This document shows positions 46,669 through 54,638 of a stretch of DNA of 64,000 nt, piece after piece. The number at the start of each line of letters is the position of its first letter. Position 1 is the first letter of the stretch. Source of the stretch: Woeseiaceae bacterium (GTDB lineage Bacteria; Pseudomonadota; Gammaproteobacteria; Steroidobacterales; Woeseiaceae); contig JAJFKR010000020.1 of the NCBI GenBank assembly GCA_021773095.1, forward strand, positions 1 through 64,000, in the 5' to 3' direction. Below the pieces are notes generated by a model. The model ran no database searches, was not told the DNA's origin, and was given only the letters and a program-made list of their open reading frames with translations. Position numbers and translations under genes: made by a program.

Positions 46669-46822
46669 AGGTGAAAATTCGCAGAAAACCCGCTGTTTGT
46701 CAATCCTTTATAACGATTCCAGGAATTTTCCTCGTATTCTGATCATTTTTGTTGTGAAAAACCAACATTTTGATCGGTAGCTGCTTTGTGTGTAAAATCA
46801 ACACCTAACGGTGAAAACCTCG

Positions 46823-47665
46823 CTATTCGTCTGCGACAGGATTGACTAGCAGCCCCACTCCTGGGATTTCCACTTCAATACAATCACCGGCTTTGAGCCA
46901 CCTCTTTGGAGTGCGTGCTGCGCCTACACCGCCCGGCGTCCCCGTGGCAATAACATCACCTGGGAGCAATCGGGTAAATGTTGAGCAGTACTCAATCAAT
47001 GCCGGGATATCGAAGACCAGATCAGCCACCCGACCCTCCTGCATGACCTCACCATTGACACGCGTCGCTAAGCTCAGCGCAGTCGGGTCCGTTACTTCGT
47101 CGCAGGTCACAAGCCACGGACCCATTGAGCCGCTTCTGTCGAAGTTCTTGCCGGGCGTAAACTGCATCGTGTGCTTTTGCCAGTCCCGTACTGAACCGTC
47201 CATGAAGCAGCAGTAACCCGCGACGTATTCGAATGCATCGGACCGTGGAACATGCCGTGCGGGCTTGCTAATGATGACCGCGAGCTCACCTTCAAAATCG
47301 AATTTCAGAGAAGCCATTGGCCGCAATATGGGCTGCTTGTGGCCGGTCTGGCTGCCCGGAAAGCGCACGAAAACAACCGGGTAGTCGGGTATTTCGCGCC
47401 CCATCTCCTCGATGTGCGGACGATAGTTCGCACCAACACAGAGAATCTTGTCGGGGTTGGGGAGCAGTGGCAGGAATTCCACTGATTCAACGTCGTAACG
47501 CGTTGCGACTTCGCCCGTTTTAAGCGCCGCCAGCACACCAGCTGCGATGACAGCGCGCAGATCCGGATAACGAGCGCGAAAAGCTTCGCCGGGCTCGAGG
47601 AGCGTGTCGCCGGACAACACACCATAGGTCTGTATGTCGCCCGCATTGAAGCTTGCCAGTTTCAT
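46823..47665 (-). CDS. Fumarylacetoacetate hydrolase family protein
   Basis: A 280-residue FAH-fold enzyme. The small N-terminal domain (1-65) is followed by the catalytic domain, beginning KILCVGANYRPHIEEMG. Metal ligands are expected in DFEGELAVII (Glu pair) and FMDGSVRDWQ (Asp), with PGKNFDRSGSMGPWLV and ATGTPGGVGAAR completing the active site. Family members hydrolyse or decarboxylate beta-diketo acids, such as acylpyruvates and products of aromatic ring cleavage; the particular substrate is not evident. It is divergent from the YtcJ gene by 47 bp. Confidence 0.88.
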   Translation of the reverse strand: MKLASFNAGDIQTYGVLSGDTLLEPGEAFRARYPDLRAVIAAGVLAALKTGEVATRYDVESVEFLPLLPNPDKILCVGANYRPHIEEMGREIPDYPVVFVRFPGSQTGHKQPILRPMASLKFDFEGELAVIISKPARHVPRSDAFEYVAGYCCFMDGSVRDWQKHTMQFTPGKNFDRSGSMGPWLVTCDEVTDPTALSLATRVNGEVMQEGRVADLVFDIPALIEYCSTFTRLLPGDVIATGTPGGVGAARTPKRWLKAGDCIEVEIPGVGLLVNPVADE

Positions 47666-47712
47666 CCTGATTTCTCACTTGAGGTCTAAATGTCGCATGT
47701 TAAGGTAATCCA

Positions 47713-49380
47713 ATGAAGACAATAAAACACGTATCAATCACTCTCTTTTTTCTCGCGTCTTTGATAAACGCTCACGCTGAGACGGTTTTGCACAATATCA
47801 AAGGCTACACGTCAACAGACAATGGTCTGCGGACATTTTCGGTACTGGTTTTCGACGACGCCGGACGTGTCGTGGCGACGGGCGCTGAGGAGTTGCTACC
47901 GGCCTATCCGGACGCGTCGCTGCTCGACGGCGAGTCGCAAGCCGTGCTGCCCGGCCTAATAGATGCCCACGCTCACGTTTCCAGTCTTGGGCTACTGAAG
48001 TCGAATCTGGATCTGATGGGTAGCCCCAGCCTCGAAGATGCAGTCGAGCAAATTGAGAATTATGCCACTGCCAAACCCAGTGCTCGATGGATACTCGGCC
48101 GTGGCTGGAATCAGGTTGTCTGGCCGGTACAGGAATTTCCGTCCGCAAAGCATATTGACGCGGTCGTCAATGATCGGCCGGTTTGGTTGCGTCGCGTCGA
48201 CGGTCATGCGGGATGGGCAAATAGCGCCGCCCTGAAACTCGCCGGCATTGACGACGAAACACCGGACCCGGTTGGTGGCAAGATTCTTCGCGACGAAAAT
48301 GGCCACGCGACGGGTGTGCTGATCGACAAGGCGATGAGTATGGTGGCCGAGCAAGTACCTGAAACGGACAAGGATGAATTGCAGGACGCTATTTCCTCTG
48401 CTGTCCGCGCACTGCTTGCCGAGGGCATTACCGGAGTGCACGACGCGGGCATCGATTTGATGGATGCCGAAGTCTATCTTTCGATGGCCGACAACAATCA
48501 GCTGGATATGCGCATCTACGCGATGATCAGCAGCCCCGGTGACGCACTCGATGCGCTTGGTCAGCCGATTCGGCAATACGGCAACGACCGACTCGAGATC
48601 GCCTCCGTGAAAATTTACTCGGACGGTGCTTTGGGCAGCCGCGGTGCGGCGATGATCGAACCCTACAGCGACGATGACGAAAATCGGGGCCTGCCGTTCT
48701 GGACGCAACAGGAGCTTGACGAGCAAGTAGCGACAGCGAATGGCATGGGATTTCAGGTCGGTATTCATGCCATAGGCGATCTTGGCAACCGCATGTCACT
48801 AAATTCATTCGACAGGGCCCAGGGCGGAAAACCTTCACCGCTAAGAAACCGTGTCGAGCACGCGCAAATTATAACGCTCGAGGATATACCGCGCTTTGCG
48901 AAACTGGGAGTGATTGCCTCCATGCAGGCGACACACGCCACCAGCGATAAGAATATGGCAGAGGACCGTATCGGCCCAGAGCGCATTCTGGGCAGTTATG
49001 CCTGGCGCCGCTTACTCGACTCGGGCGCTGTTCTGGCCAATGGCTCGGACTTTCCTGTGGAGCTCTCCAATCCCTTTCACGGCTTGTATGCAACTGTCAC
49101 CCGGCAAGGAAGAGATGGCGAGCCCGATGGCGGATGGTATGCCGACCAGGCGCTCAGCAGAGCGGAAGCACTGCATTCGTTCACGCTGGCCGCTGCGTTT
49201 GCCGCGAATCAGGAAAGCCGCCTGGGCAGCCTTGAAGCTGGCAAATGGGCGGATTTTATCGTGATCGATCGCGACTACTTCGAGATTCCGAACTCAGAAA
49301 TCGACGACATAAAAGTTCTGCAGACCTGGGTGGGTGGAGAAATGGTATTCAAAGCAGAAGGTATGGAAGAGGCGCAATGA
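47713..49380 (+). CDS. Exported YtcJ-family metal-dependent amidohydrolase
   Basis: A 555-residue amidohydrolase with a signal peptide (cleaved near NAHAE), so periplasmic. The metal-binding DAHAHV motif, DGHAGWAN, SDGALGSRGA, HAIGD, RVEHAQI and NGSDFPVE are all in the order seen in YtcJ/NfdA-type enzymes (N-substituted formamide deformylases and relatives). These hydrolyse amide bonds; the substrate is not inferable. It starts behind TTAAGG. Its stop overlaps the following gene by ATGA, so the two are translated together. Confidence 0.9.
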   Translation: MKTIKHVSITLFFLASLINAHAETVLHNIKGYTSTDNGLRTFSVLVFDDAGRVVATGAEELLPAYPDASLLDGESQAVLPGLIDAHAHVSSLGLLKSNLDLMGSPSLEDAVEQIENYATAKPSARWILGRGWNQVVWPVQEFPSAKHIDAVVNDRPVWLRRVDGHAGWANSAALKLAGIDDETPDPVGGKILRDENGHATGVLIDKAMSMVAEQVPETDKDELQDAISSAVRALLAEGITGVHDAGIDLMDAEVYLSMADNNQLDMRIYAMISSPGDALDALGQPIRQYGNDRLEIASVKIYSDGALGSRGAAMIEPYSDDDENRGLPFWTQQELDEQVATANGMGFQVGIHAIGDLGNRMSLNSFDRAQGGKPSPLRNRVEHAQIITLEDIPRFAKLGVIASMQATHATSDKNMAEDRIGPERILGSYAWRRLLDSGAVLANGSDFPVELSNPFHGLYATVTRQGRDGEPDGGWYADQALSRAEALHSFTLAAAFAANQESRLGSLEAGKWADFIVIDRDYFEIPNSEIDDIKVLQTWVGGEMVFKAEGMEEAQ

Positions 49381-50168
49381 TTGTTGAACAAATCTGGACG
49401 GCAAACGCATACCGAAATTTTAATTACCTGATCGCTTGTTCCGAGACCGGCGATGCGCTGGCCATCGATCCACTGGACTACGAAAAGTGCCTCGCCACTG
49501 CTGCCGAACGTGGCTGGACGATCACGCAGATACTTAACACACACGAACACGGCGATCACATCGGCGGTAACAAGGCGGTTGTCACAGCCACGGGCGCGCA
49601 GGTAATCGCGCATCATAATGCGCAAGGCAGAATCCCGAATATGGACCGCGGTGTTAGTGCCGGTGACGTCGTAAAGGTTGGCAAGACCGTCGACCTCGAG
49701 TGCCTTGACACACCCGGACATACGATGAGCCACATTTGCCTGTTATCCCGAACCGATCAACCGGGACTGTTTAGCGGCGACACCTTGTTTAATGCCGGCG
49801 CTGGCAATTGCCACAATGGCGGGCACCCGAATGAGCTCTTCGACACCTTTGAGCAACAACTTGAAGGACTCGGTAACGACACGCGCATCTATCCCGGGCA
49901 CGACTATCTGCTCAACAATCTTGCTTTCACGCTGGATCGTGAACCCGACAACAACGTGGCTGCCAAAATGATTCGAGATTTTGAGAATCAGGACCCGGAA
50001 AACGCGCTGGTCACAACTCTGGGCCAGGAGAAAGAGTTCAATGCTTTCTTCCGGCTGCAGAATCCAACTATCGTTGCCAAGCTCGCGGAAGAGTTTCCCG
50101 AGATCGGTGACAGTCCGGACGCTCGTGCAGTTTTTCTGAAATTACGAGAACTCAGAAATACCTGGTAA
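49377..50168 (+). CDS. Hydroxyacylglutathione hydrolase (glyoxalase II)-like metallo-beta-lactamase fold enzyme
   Basis: A 263-residue binuclear metal hydrolase. The ATG at 49377 overlaps the YtcJ stop by four bases and gives MIVEQIWTANAYRNFNYLI; the longer frame runs into YtcJ and is rejected. The metal motif THEHGDHIGG, HTMSHICLL, SGDTLF and PGHDYLLNN match glyoxalase II, including the C-terminal substrate-binding region (NPTIVAKL). It should hydrolyse S-lactoylglutathione or a related thioester. The normal GloB has LFSGDTLFAGGCGR; here the region reads FNAGAGNCHNGG, a variant, so strict GloB function is not certain. Confidence 0.87.
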   Translation: MIVEQIWTANAYRNFNYLIACSETGDALAIDPLDYEKCLATAAERGWTITQILNTHEHGDHIGGNKAVVTATGAQVIAHHNAQGRIPNMDRGVSAGDVVKVGKTVDLECLDTPGHTMSHICLLSRTDQPGLFSGDTLFNAGAGNCHNGGHPNELFDTFEQQLEGLGNDTRIYPGHDYLLNNLAFTLDREPDNNVAAKMIRDFENQDPENALVTTLGQEKEFNAFFRLQNPTIVAKLAEEFPEIGDSPDARAVFLKLRELRNTW

Positions 50169-50964
50169 CCAGTCGCGCCGAGACTTTTCGCAGGGCCGCC
50201 GGTTTCGTGTCGGGTCGTGCTCCCATCCACAAACACAGCAATGCCAGATAGAGCTTGCGCTGCTGATCAAGGTGCTCGCGCCAACGCTGTCCGTCGCCGC
50301 CGAGGTACGCGTCCAGCAGCTTCGTCACGTCGCTATCGCCGAGCTCGTGATGCTCGACGACGGTCGCGAGATCGAAGAATGGGTCGTTGTCGCAGGCGTA
50401 CTCCCAATCCAGGAACTTAAGTTCCGGTGTCGTGATGAGGTTTTCTGCAACGAGATCATTGTGACAACAACACAGGTTTTTCGGCAGGCGCATCCTGGCG
50501 ACAATCTCTGTGCATTTCTCGATGACATCAACATCAAGACCGGCAACTCGCTCAACATAGCGTTTCGCCGCAATGCCCGCATCGAATGAGCGCCCCGTCA
50601 GAGGTAACGCATGCAGGCGTTTCAAGGCGGCGGCGATGAGCTCGAGAGTACCGTCCTGCAGGAGGCAGTTACGCTCCCACACGACACCTTCCACGTACTG
50701 TGTGAAATAAAAACCCTCGCCCGCCAGGATGATATTGGGCGCGAGTCCCTCTTCGGCCGCACGATTTTGTATGTTGGCCTCCGCGCAGCGAGTATTGAAC
50801 GGCGCTTCACGCGGACCGGCATCAATTTTCAGAACGCCTACCCTGTCCCCTGTACTCACCCGCCACGTGCTGTTCGTCAGGCCACCGCTTAGCTCGGTGC
50901 AGTCTGCCCCTTCCCAGCCAGGAATACCGGCAAGCACTTCGTCGGGAGATAAGGTCACTGTCAC
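50152..50964 (-). CDS. Putative thiamine kinase, choline kinase/APH family
   Basis: A 270-residue phosphotransferase. The kinase signatures are CHNDLVAENLI (catalytic Asp and Mg-binding Asn) and LDWEYACDNDP (Mg Asp), with LSGGLTNSTWRV as a glycine loop. The fold resembles ThiK/YcfN and choline kinase. Being third in a TPP-riboswitch operon after a receptor and PnuT, thiamine to thiamine phosphate is the best-supported role (inference). The start is GTG 50964, one base after the pnuT stop region, with GGGGAG five bases upstream. The start codon lies inside a perfect 20-bp stem formed with the end of pnuT. The 3' end overlaps the convergent glyoxalase-like gene by 17 bp. Confidence 0.85.
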   Translation of the reverse strand: MTVTLSPDEVLAGIPGWEGADCTELSGGLTNSTWRVSTGDRVGVLKIDAGPREAPFNTRCAEANIQNRAAEEGLAPNIILAGEGFYFTQYVEGVVWERNCLLQDGTLELIAAALKRLHALPLTGRSFDAGIAAKRYVERVAGLDVDVIEKCTEIVARMRLPKNLCCCHNDLVAENLITTPELKFLDWEYACDNDPFFDLATVVEHHELGDSDVTKLLDAYLGGDGQRWREHLDQQRKLYLALLCLWMGARPDTKPAALRKVSARLVTRYF

Positions 50965-51007
50965 CTTAACTCCCCTGCTGGAGATACGGTGACAGTGACC
51001 TTATCTC
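50946..51007 (-). repeat. Perfect 20-bp inverted repeat spanning the pnuT/kinase junction
   Basis: On the transcribed strand the arm GAGATAAGGTCACTGTCACC (51007-50988, the pnuT 3' coding region) pairs perfectly with GGTGACAGTGACCTTATCTC (50965-50946, the kinase 5' coding region), with a 22-base loop. The kinase GTG is in the second arm and its GGGGAG ribosome site in the loop. Confidence 0.97.
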
Positions 51008-51607
51008 AACGTGTTTCTGGGCGCGCATTGATCGAGTCCAACTGATAAGTCCTATGGGTATCAGGATGATATAGATGACGAACAGCAGGCTTGTCAGCTG
51101 CAGGTCGCGGGACCAGTAAATAAATACGGATGTGATGTCGATCGCCAGCCAGTACCACCAGTTCTCCAGAACCTTACGTGCCACGAGAAACGTTCCCCAG
51201 ATCGCGAACCACGTTGTTAGCGAATCGATATACGGAAATTCGGCGTCGCTATAGGTGCTTAGGCCATAACCGCTCGCAGCACTCAGTAGTAGTGCGACAG
51301 AAATTGCGATCAGATGGACTTTCAACGGCCAGACAACTATCGGTCTTTTGTGACTATTGTCACTGCCCGACGTCCACACGTACCAGCCGTACCCCGCCAT
51401 GATGAAGTAAAAAACATTGAGTGCTGACTCCATGTACAGCCTGGCTTCAATGAATAGCCAGGCGTAGATAGCTGTGCTGATTGCCGCAAAAATCCAGCAT
51501 ACAATTTTTTCGCGAATGGCAAAGCCCAGATATAGAACAGCCGTTATCACGGCAATGATCTCGGGCCACGATTGCGCCTCTGCTTGTTCGAATATTTGCT
51601 GCAACAC
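50966..51607 (-). CDS. pnuT: PnuC-family transporter, probably thiamine-specific PnuT
   Basis: A 213-residue inner-membrane facilitator with seven helices. The segments YAWLFIEARLYMESALNVFYFIMAGYGWYVW and WFAIWGTFLVARKVLENWWYWLAID correspond to the PnuC substrate site. PnuC proteins carry nicotinamide riboside, PnuT thiamine and PnuX riboflavin; substrate is trapped by a cytoplasmic kinase. The TPP riboswitch upstream and the kinase downstream assign this one to thiamine rather than NAD precursors. It starts with GTG at 51607, three bases after the receptor stop. Its final codons form one arm of the inverted repeat. Confidence 0.9.
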   Translation of the reverse strand: MLQQIFEQAEAQSWPEIIAVITAVLYLGFAIREKIVCWIFAAISTAIYAWLFIEARLYMESALNVFYFIMAGYGWYVWTSGSDNSHKRPIVVWPLKVHLIAISVALLLSAASGYGLSTYSDAEFPYIDSLTTWFAIWGTFLVARKVLENWWYWLAIDITSVFIYWSRDLQLTSLLFVIYIILIPIGLISWTRSMRAQKHVEIRSLSPYLQQGS

Positions 51608-51610
51608 TAC

Positions 51611-53650
51611 CTAGAATCTCTTCTCGACAGTGACCCCTATCTGGCGCGGGTCACCCAGCCGCGTATACAGGGTATTGGGAAAATCCGGTGGCTCGTTGCC
51701 AAAGAAAAAACCGCGCACCGCATAGCTTCTGTCAAACAGGTTTCTCGTCCACAGCGATACGAGCCAACTCTCACCTTCGTAGCCAACTCGAGCATTCAGC
51801 AACTCGAAGGGCTCGGACTTTTGATCGTGGCTCACGTCAAAATAGAAAGCATCTTTTGCCGTGGCGTCCAGTCTCGCGTACAAGCCGTTCGGGTTGCGGT
51901 ACGCAACACCCGCTGCGACGGTAAATGGTGGGGCATGCGCCATTTTACGACCACTTTCGAGCGTTGCATCGATCAGGCCGACCGTGGCGTAGAATTCCCA
52001 GGCGTCCGCCGGAAACCAGCGAACATCGGCCTCAAATCCCAGTGCTTCCCCCTCGCCGACGTTATCGGTAAAAAATACGAATGAAGCCGGGTCATTCGGG
52101 ACGAGTTGCGTTGACGTGCGCACCTGCTGGTCATTGCGGCGGTTGTGGAATACCGCAACGTTTAACTGCAAGCGGCCGTCCTCCAGTGTGGACTTCATGC
52201 CAGCTTCGAGTGTCAGCATATTTTCTGTATCGAAGTTTCGTCGTCCGGCGGGCACAACGCCCAAGTTGAAACCACCGGCTTTGTAGCCTTTCGACAGGCT
52301 GGCATAGATATTCACCGAGTCGCTGACCGCATGGCTGAGACTCAACTCGCCTCCCCACATGGTTTCGGACGGAGCGGCCGACAGACCCGCCGTATCGACA
52401 TAGCTGGTTGTTCTGTGTTCGATCCGCAAGCCCGACGACAGCCGCGTCGATGCCGTAAAGTCATGATCGTATTGCCCAAACAGCGCTACATTCGTCGCAT
52501 CGTAGTCGCTGCCGAACGTATCGTTGACACTGTCCGACCAAATATTTATCGGATCGAAGTACTCGCCCAGATTCACCGTCACAACATCGTCGTTGAGGTG
52601 CAAAGCGTAAATACCGACCAGCCAGTGATCGGCCCCGAGCCTGAACTCCTGGCTGACGGTCTTCCGGGCACGGTCACTCAGCGATACAAAGTCGTAGGTG
52701 AATGGTACCCAGCTATCATCGTTACCCCAGTCCGCGTCGAAACTAAAATCAATATTTGAGTCGGCGAACGATGTAATTGAGGTTGCCGACAAATTTTCGA
52801 ACACGGTCCAGTCCAGACGCAACGACGCACCGAGGCTCTCCTGCGCATCCTTGCCTGGCTTGTCTGACAACATCGTATACGTGTTGTCCAGTGCAAAAGC
52901 GTCGTAGCCATTGTCCACCTTTGCATACAAGACAGACACATTTGCATCAATTTTTGCAGACGGCGTGAAATGCATTCGAGCGCGCACCGTCGTTTCGTCA
53001 CGACCGTTCGTATCTTCGCGATTTAGAAAAGTGTTGTCGCGAAATCCGTTACTTTGGTGTTGCTGAGCGCTGAGTCGAAAGCTTGTCGTCTCCGTGTCAT
53101 TGAGTGCTCCGCCCGCCGCTATACCGATCGAGCGTGCATCGTCACCTCCGACCGTAATAAAAACCCGGCCGTTGCGCTCAGGTGATGGCGCGACTGAACG
53201 CATGTAAATCAGTCCGCCAAGCGCGTTGGCACCGTAGCGACTCCCCTGTGGTCCTCGCAATACCTCAACCGATTCGATATCGAACAACGTGGCAATCGTG
53301 CCGATGCCACTAAAGTCGATGTCATCGATCAAGAAGCCAATGGAGGGGTTTGGTGCGCCCTGATACTGTTCCAGCTCTCCGACACCCCGGATCTGGAAAT
53401 ACCGCGCGCGATGACCGTCACCCGACCAGTTCATATTTGGCACGATATTGATGAGTTCCTCGAAGTGCTGCACGGCGGCCTCATCGATGAACTCGGCATT
53501 TATTACGCTAACGCTAAATGGCACGTCGGCCAACGCTCGCTCGCGAAAATCGGCCGTTACCGTGATCTCGTCAATAGCCGTTTCAGCGAGCAGCGCTCGC
53601 GAGAAAAAAATTATTGTGGCGAACAGCCGCCCTCTGGATTTTATTAGCAT
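51611..53650 (-). CDS. TonB-dependent receptor for thiamine uptake
   Basis: A 679-residue outer-membrane receptor. After a signal peptide (near LLAET) come a TonB-box-like IDEITVTADFRER and a plug with IRGVGELEQYQ, IDDIDFS, VEVLRGPQGSRYGANALGGLIYM. The barrel ends in GVTVEKRF. Its ligand is inferred from regulation: the ATG sits directly behind a TPP riboswitch whose 3' strand contains the ribosome site, and pnuT and a kinase follow within a few bases. It would bring thiamine (or a thiamine phosphate or precursor) across the outer membrane. Confidence 0.92.
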   Translation of the reverse strand: MLIKSRGRLFATIIFFSRALLAETAIDEITVTADFRERALADVPFSVSVINAEFIDEAAVQHFEELINIVPNMNWSGDGHRARYFQIRGVGELEQYQGAPNPSIGFLIDDIDFSGIGTIATLFDIESVEVLRGPQGSRYGANALGGLIYMRSVAPSPERNGRVFITVGGDDARSIGIAAGGALNDTETTSFRLSAQQHQSNGFRDNTFLNREDTNGRDETTVRARMHFTPSAKIDANVSVLYAKVDNGYDAFALDNTYTMLSDKPGKDAQESLGASLRLDWTVFENLSATSITSFADSNIDFSFDADWGNDDSWVPFTYDFVSLSDRARKTVSQEFRLGADHWLVGIYALHLNDDVVTVNLGEYFDPINIWSDSVNDTFGSDYDATNVALFGQYDHDFTASTRLSSGLRIEHRTTSYVDTAGLSAAPSETMWGGELSLSHAVSDSVNIYASLSKGYKAGGFNLGVVPAGRRNFDTENMLTLEAGMKSTLEDGRLQLNVAVFHNRRNDQQVRTSTQLVPNDPASFVFFTDNVGEGEALGFEADVRWFPADAWEFYATVGLIDATLESGRKMAHAPPFTVAAGVAYRNPNGLYARLDATAKDAFYFDVSHDQKSEPFELLNARVGYEGESWLVSLWTRNLFDRSYAVRGFFFGNEPPDFPNTLYTRLGDPRQIGVTVEKRF

Positions 53651-53653
53651 GAT

Positions 53654-53738
53654 TCCCTTCCTACGCCGGCATTAACCGGATCAGGTTCTAAGGGTTCTCG
53701 AATTGAGTCTCAGGCCGATCGGCCGCCCCTGTGAGGGT
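53654..53738 (-). promoter_or_regulatory. TPP (THI-box) riboswitch
   Basis: Read on the minus strand, the conserved parts occur in order: AGGGGC, CTGAGA (53713-53708), ACCCTT (53695-53690), GAACCTGATC (53688-53679), the TTAATGCC segment and GTAGGAAGGGAA. The last element contains the ribosome site for the receptor ATG at 53650, so thiamine pyrophosphate probably blocks translation initiation. A hairpin (GGCCGATCGGCC) fills the variable helix. Confidence 0.96.
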
Positions 53739-53751
53739 TGAAATTCTACAC

Positions 53752-53777
53752 TGTAGGAGCGCGCCCTGCGCGCGATT
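53752..53777. repeat. REP-like palindromic element
   Basis: The sequence TGTAGGAGCGCGCCCTGCG continuing to GCGATTTC has the GTAG tetranucleotide followed by a GC-rich hairpin, as in REP elements of Pseudomonas and Xanthomonas. It lies between the riboswitch and the stop of the dehydrogenase gene and may act as its terminator. Only one copy is seen here and no RAYT transposase is present. Confidence 0.55.
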
Positions 53778-54638
53778 TCACTTCAATCGGGCAATTAAAC
53801 TCGAAGTATCCCAGCGTCTACCGCCAAGATCCTGTACCTCAGCATAAAACCGATCAACCAACTGCGTTAGCTCGAGCGTTGCGCCGTTAGTCGCCGCTTC
53901 GTCCAGCGCGATAGCAAGATCTTTTCGCATCCAGTCAACGGCAAAACCGAAGTCGAACTCATCGTTAACCATGGTTTTCCAGCGATTTTCCATTTGCCAG
54001 GACTGCGCAGCACCTTTTGAGATCGATTCAATGACGAGAGCCGGATCAAGATCCGCTTTTTTGGCAAAATGCAGTCCTTCAGCGAGTCCCTGTACAACGC
54101 CAGCGATACATATCTGATTGACCATTTTTGCCAATTGGCCGGCGCCGACCGGGCCGATATGGGTAATCGCCTTTGCGAAACAATTGATGACGGGCGCGCC
54201 GCGCTCAAAATCATCCTTCGCGCCGCCGACCATCACAGTCAACTGGCCGTTCTCGGCACCGGCCTGTCCTCCGGACACGGGAGCATCGAGAAACCCCACC
54301 GATTTGCCGCCCGCTACCTCGGCGACCTCACGGGCAACTGTTGCTGATGCCGTTGTATGGTCGACCATCAGCACACCATTGGATATCGACGCCAGAACTC
54401 CGTTTTCCCCGAGCAACACTTCACGAACATCATCGTCGTCACCTACGCAGGAAAAAACGACCTCAGCATCGCTTGCAGCCTCCGCCGGTGTCGGCGCAGC
54501 CTGGCCACCGTGCTCCAGGCACCAGGACTCGGCCCTGGCCGTCGTCCGGTTGTAGACGGTTACATCGTGACCGCTCTTCGCCAGGTAAGCGGCCATGGGA
54601 TATCCCATGACGCCGAGCCCAACAAATGCGGTACGCAC
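53778..54638 (-). CDS. 3-hydroxyisobutyrate dehydrogenase family protein
   Basis: A 286-residue NAD(P)-dependent beta-hydroxyacid dehydrogenase. The Rossmann loop FVGLGVMGYPMA, the substrate segment DAPVSGGQAGAENGQLTVM, and GAGQLAKMVNQ with the catalytic Lys are all present. The expected reaction is 3-hydroxyisobutyrate to methylmalonate semialdehyde in valine breakdown, though the family also includes tartronate semialdehyde and other reductases. It begins with GTG immediately after the upstream acyl-CoA dehydrogenase TGA, and is the last gene of the icmF operon. Confidence 0.88.
   Translation of the reverse strand: MRTAFVGLGVMGYPMAAYLAKSGHDVTVYNRTTARAESWCLEHGGQAAPTPAEAASDAEVVFSCVGDDDDVREVLLGENGVLASISNGVLMVDHTTASATVAREVAEVAGGKSVGFLDAPVSGGQAGAENGQLTVMVGGAKDDFERGAPVINCFAKAITHIGPVGAGQLAKMVNQICIAGVVQGLAEGLHFAKKADLDPALVIESISKGAAQSWQMENRWKTMVNDEFDFGFAVDWMRKDLAIALDEAATNGATLELTQLVDRFYAEVQDLGGRRWDTSSLIARLK

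Noticed and set aside
46560-46740. 6S RNA in the gap after the dehalogenase
   Set aside because: A CCCCTGAG match to E. coli 6S is too short, and the paired 5' and 3' ends of 6S RNA cannot be found.
47992-48768. 258-codon minus-strand frame inside the YtcJ gene
   Set aside because: Shadow frame; the plus strand carries every amidohydrolase motif.
50966-51607. Reading the PnuC protein as a nicotinamide riboside importer tied to the nad genes
   Set aside because: It lies in a TPP-riboswitch operon 43 kb from the nad genes, with no NrtR-type box upstream; PnuT is better supported.
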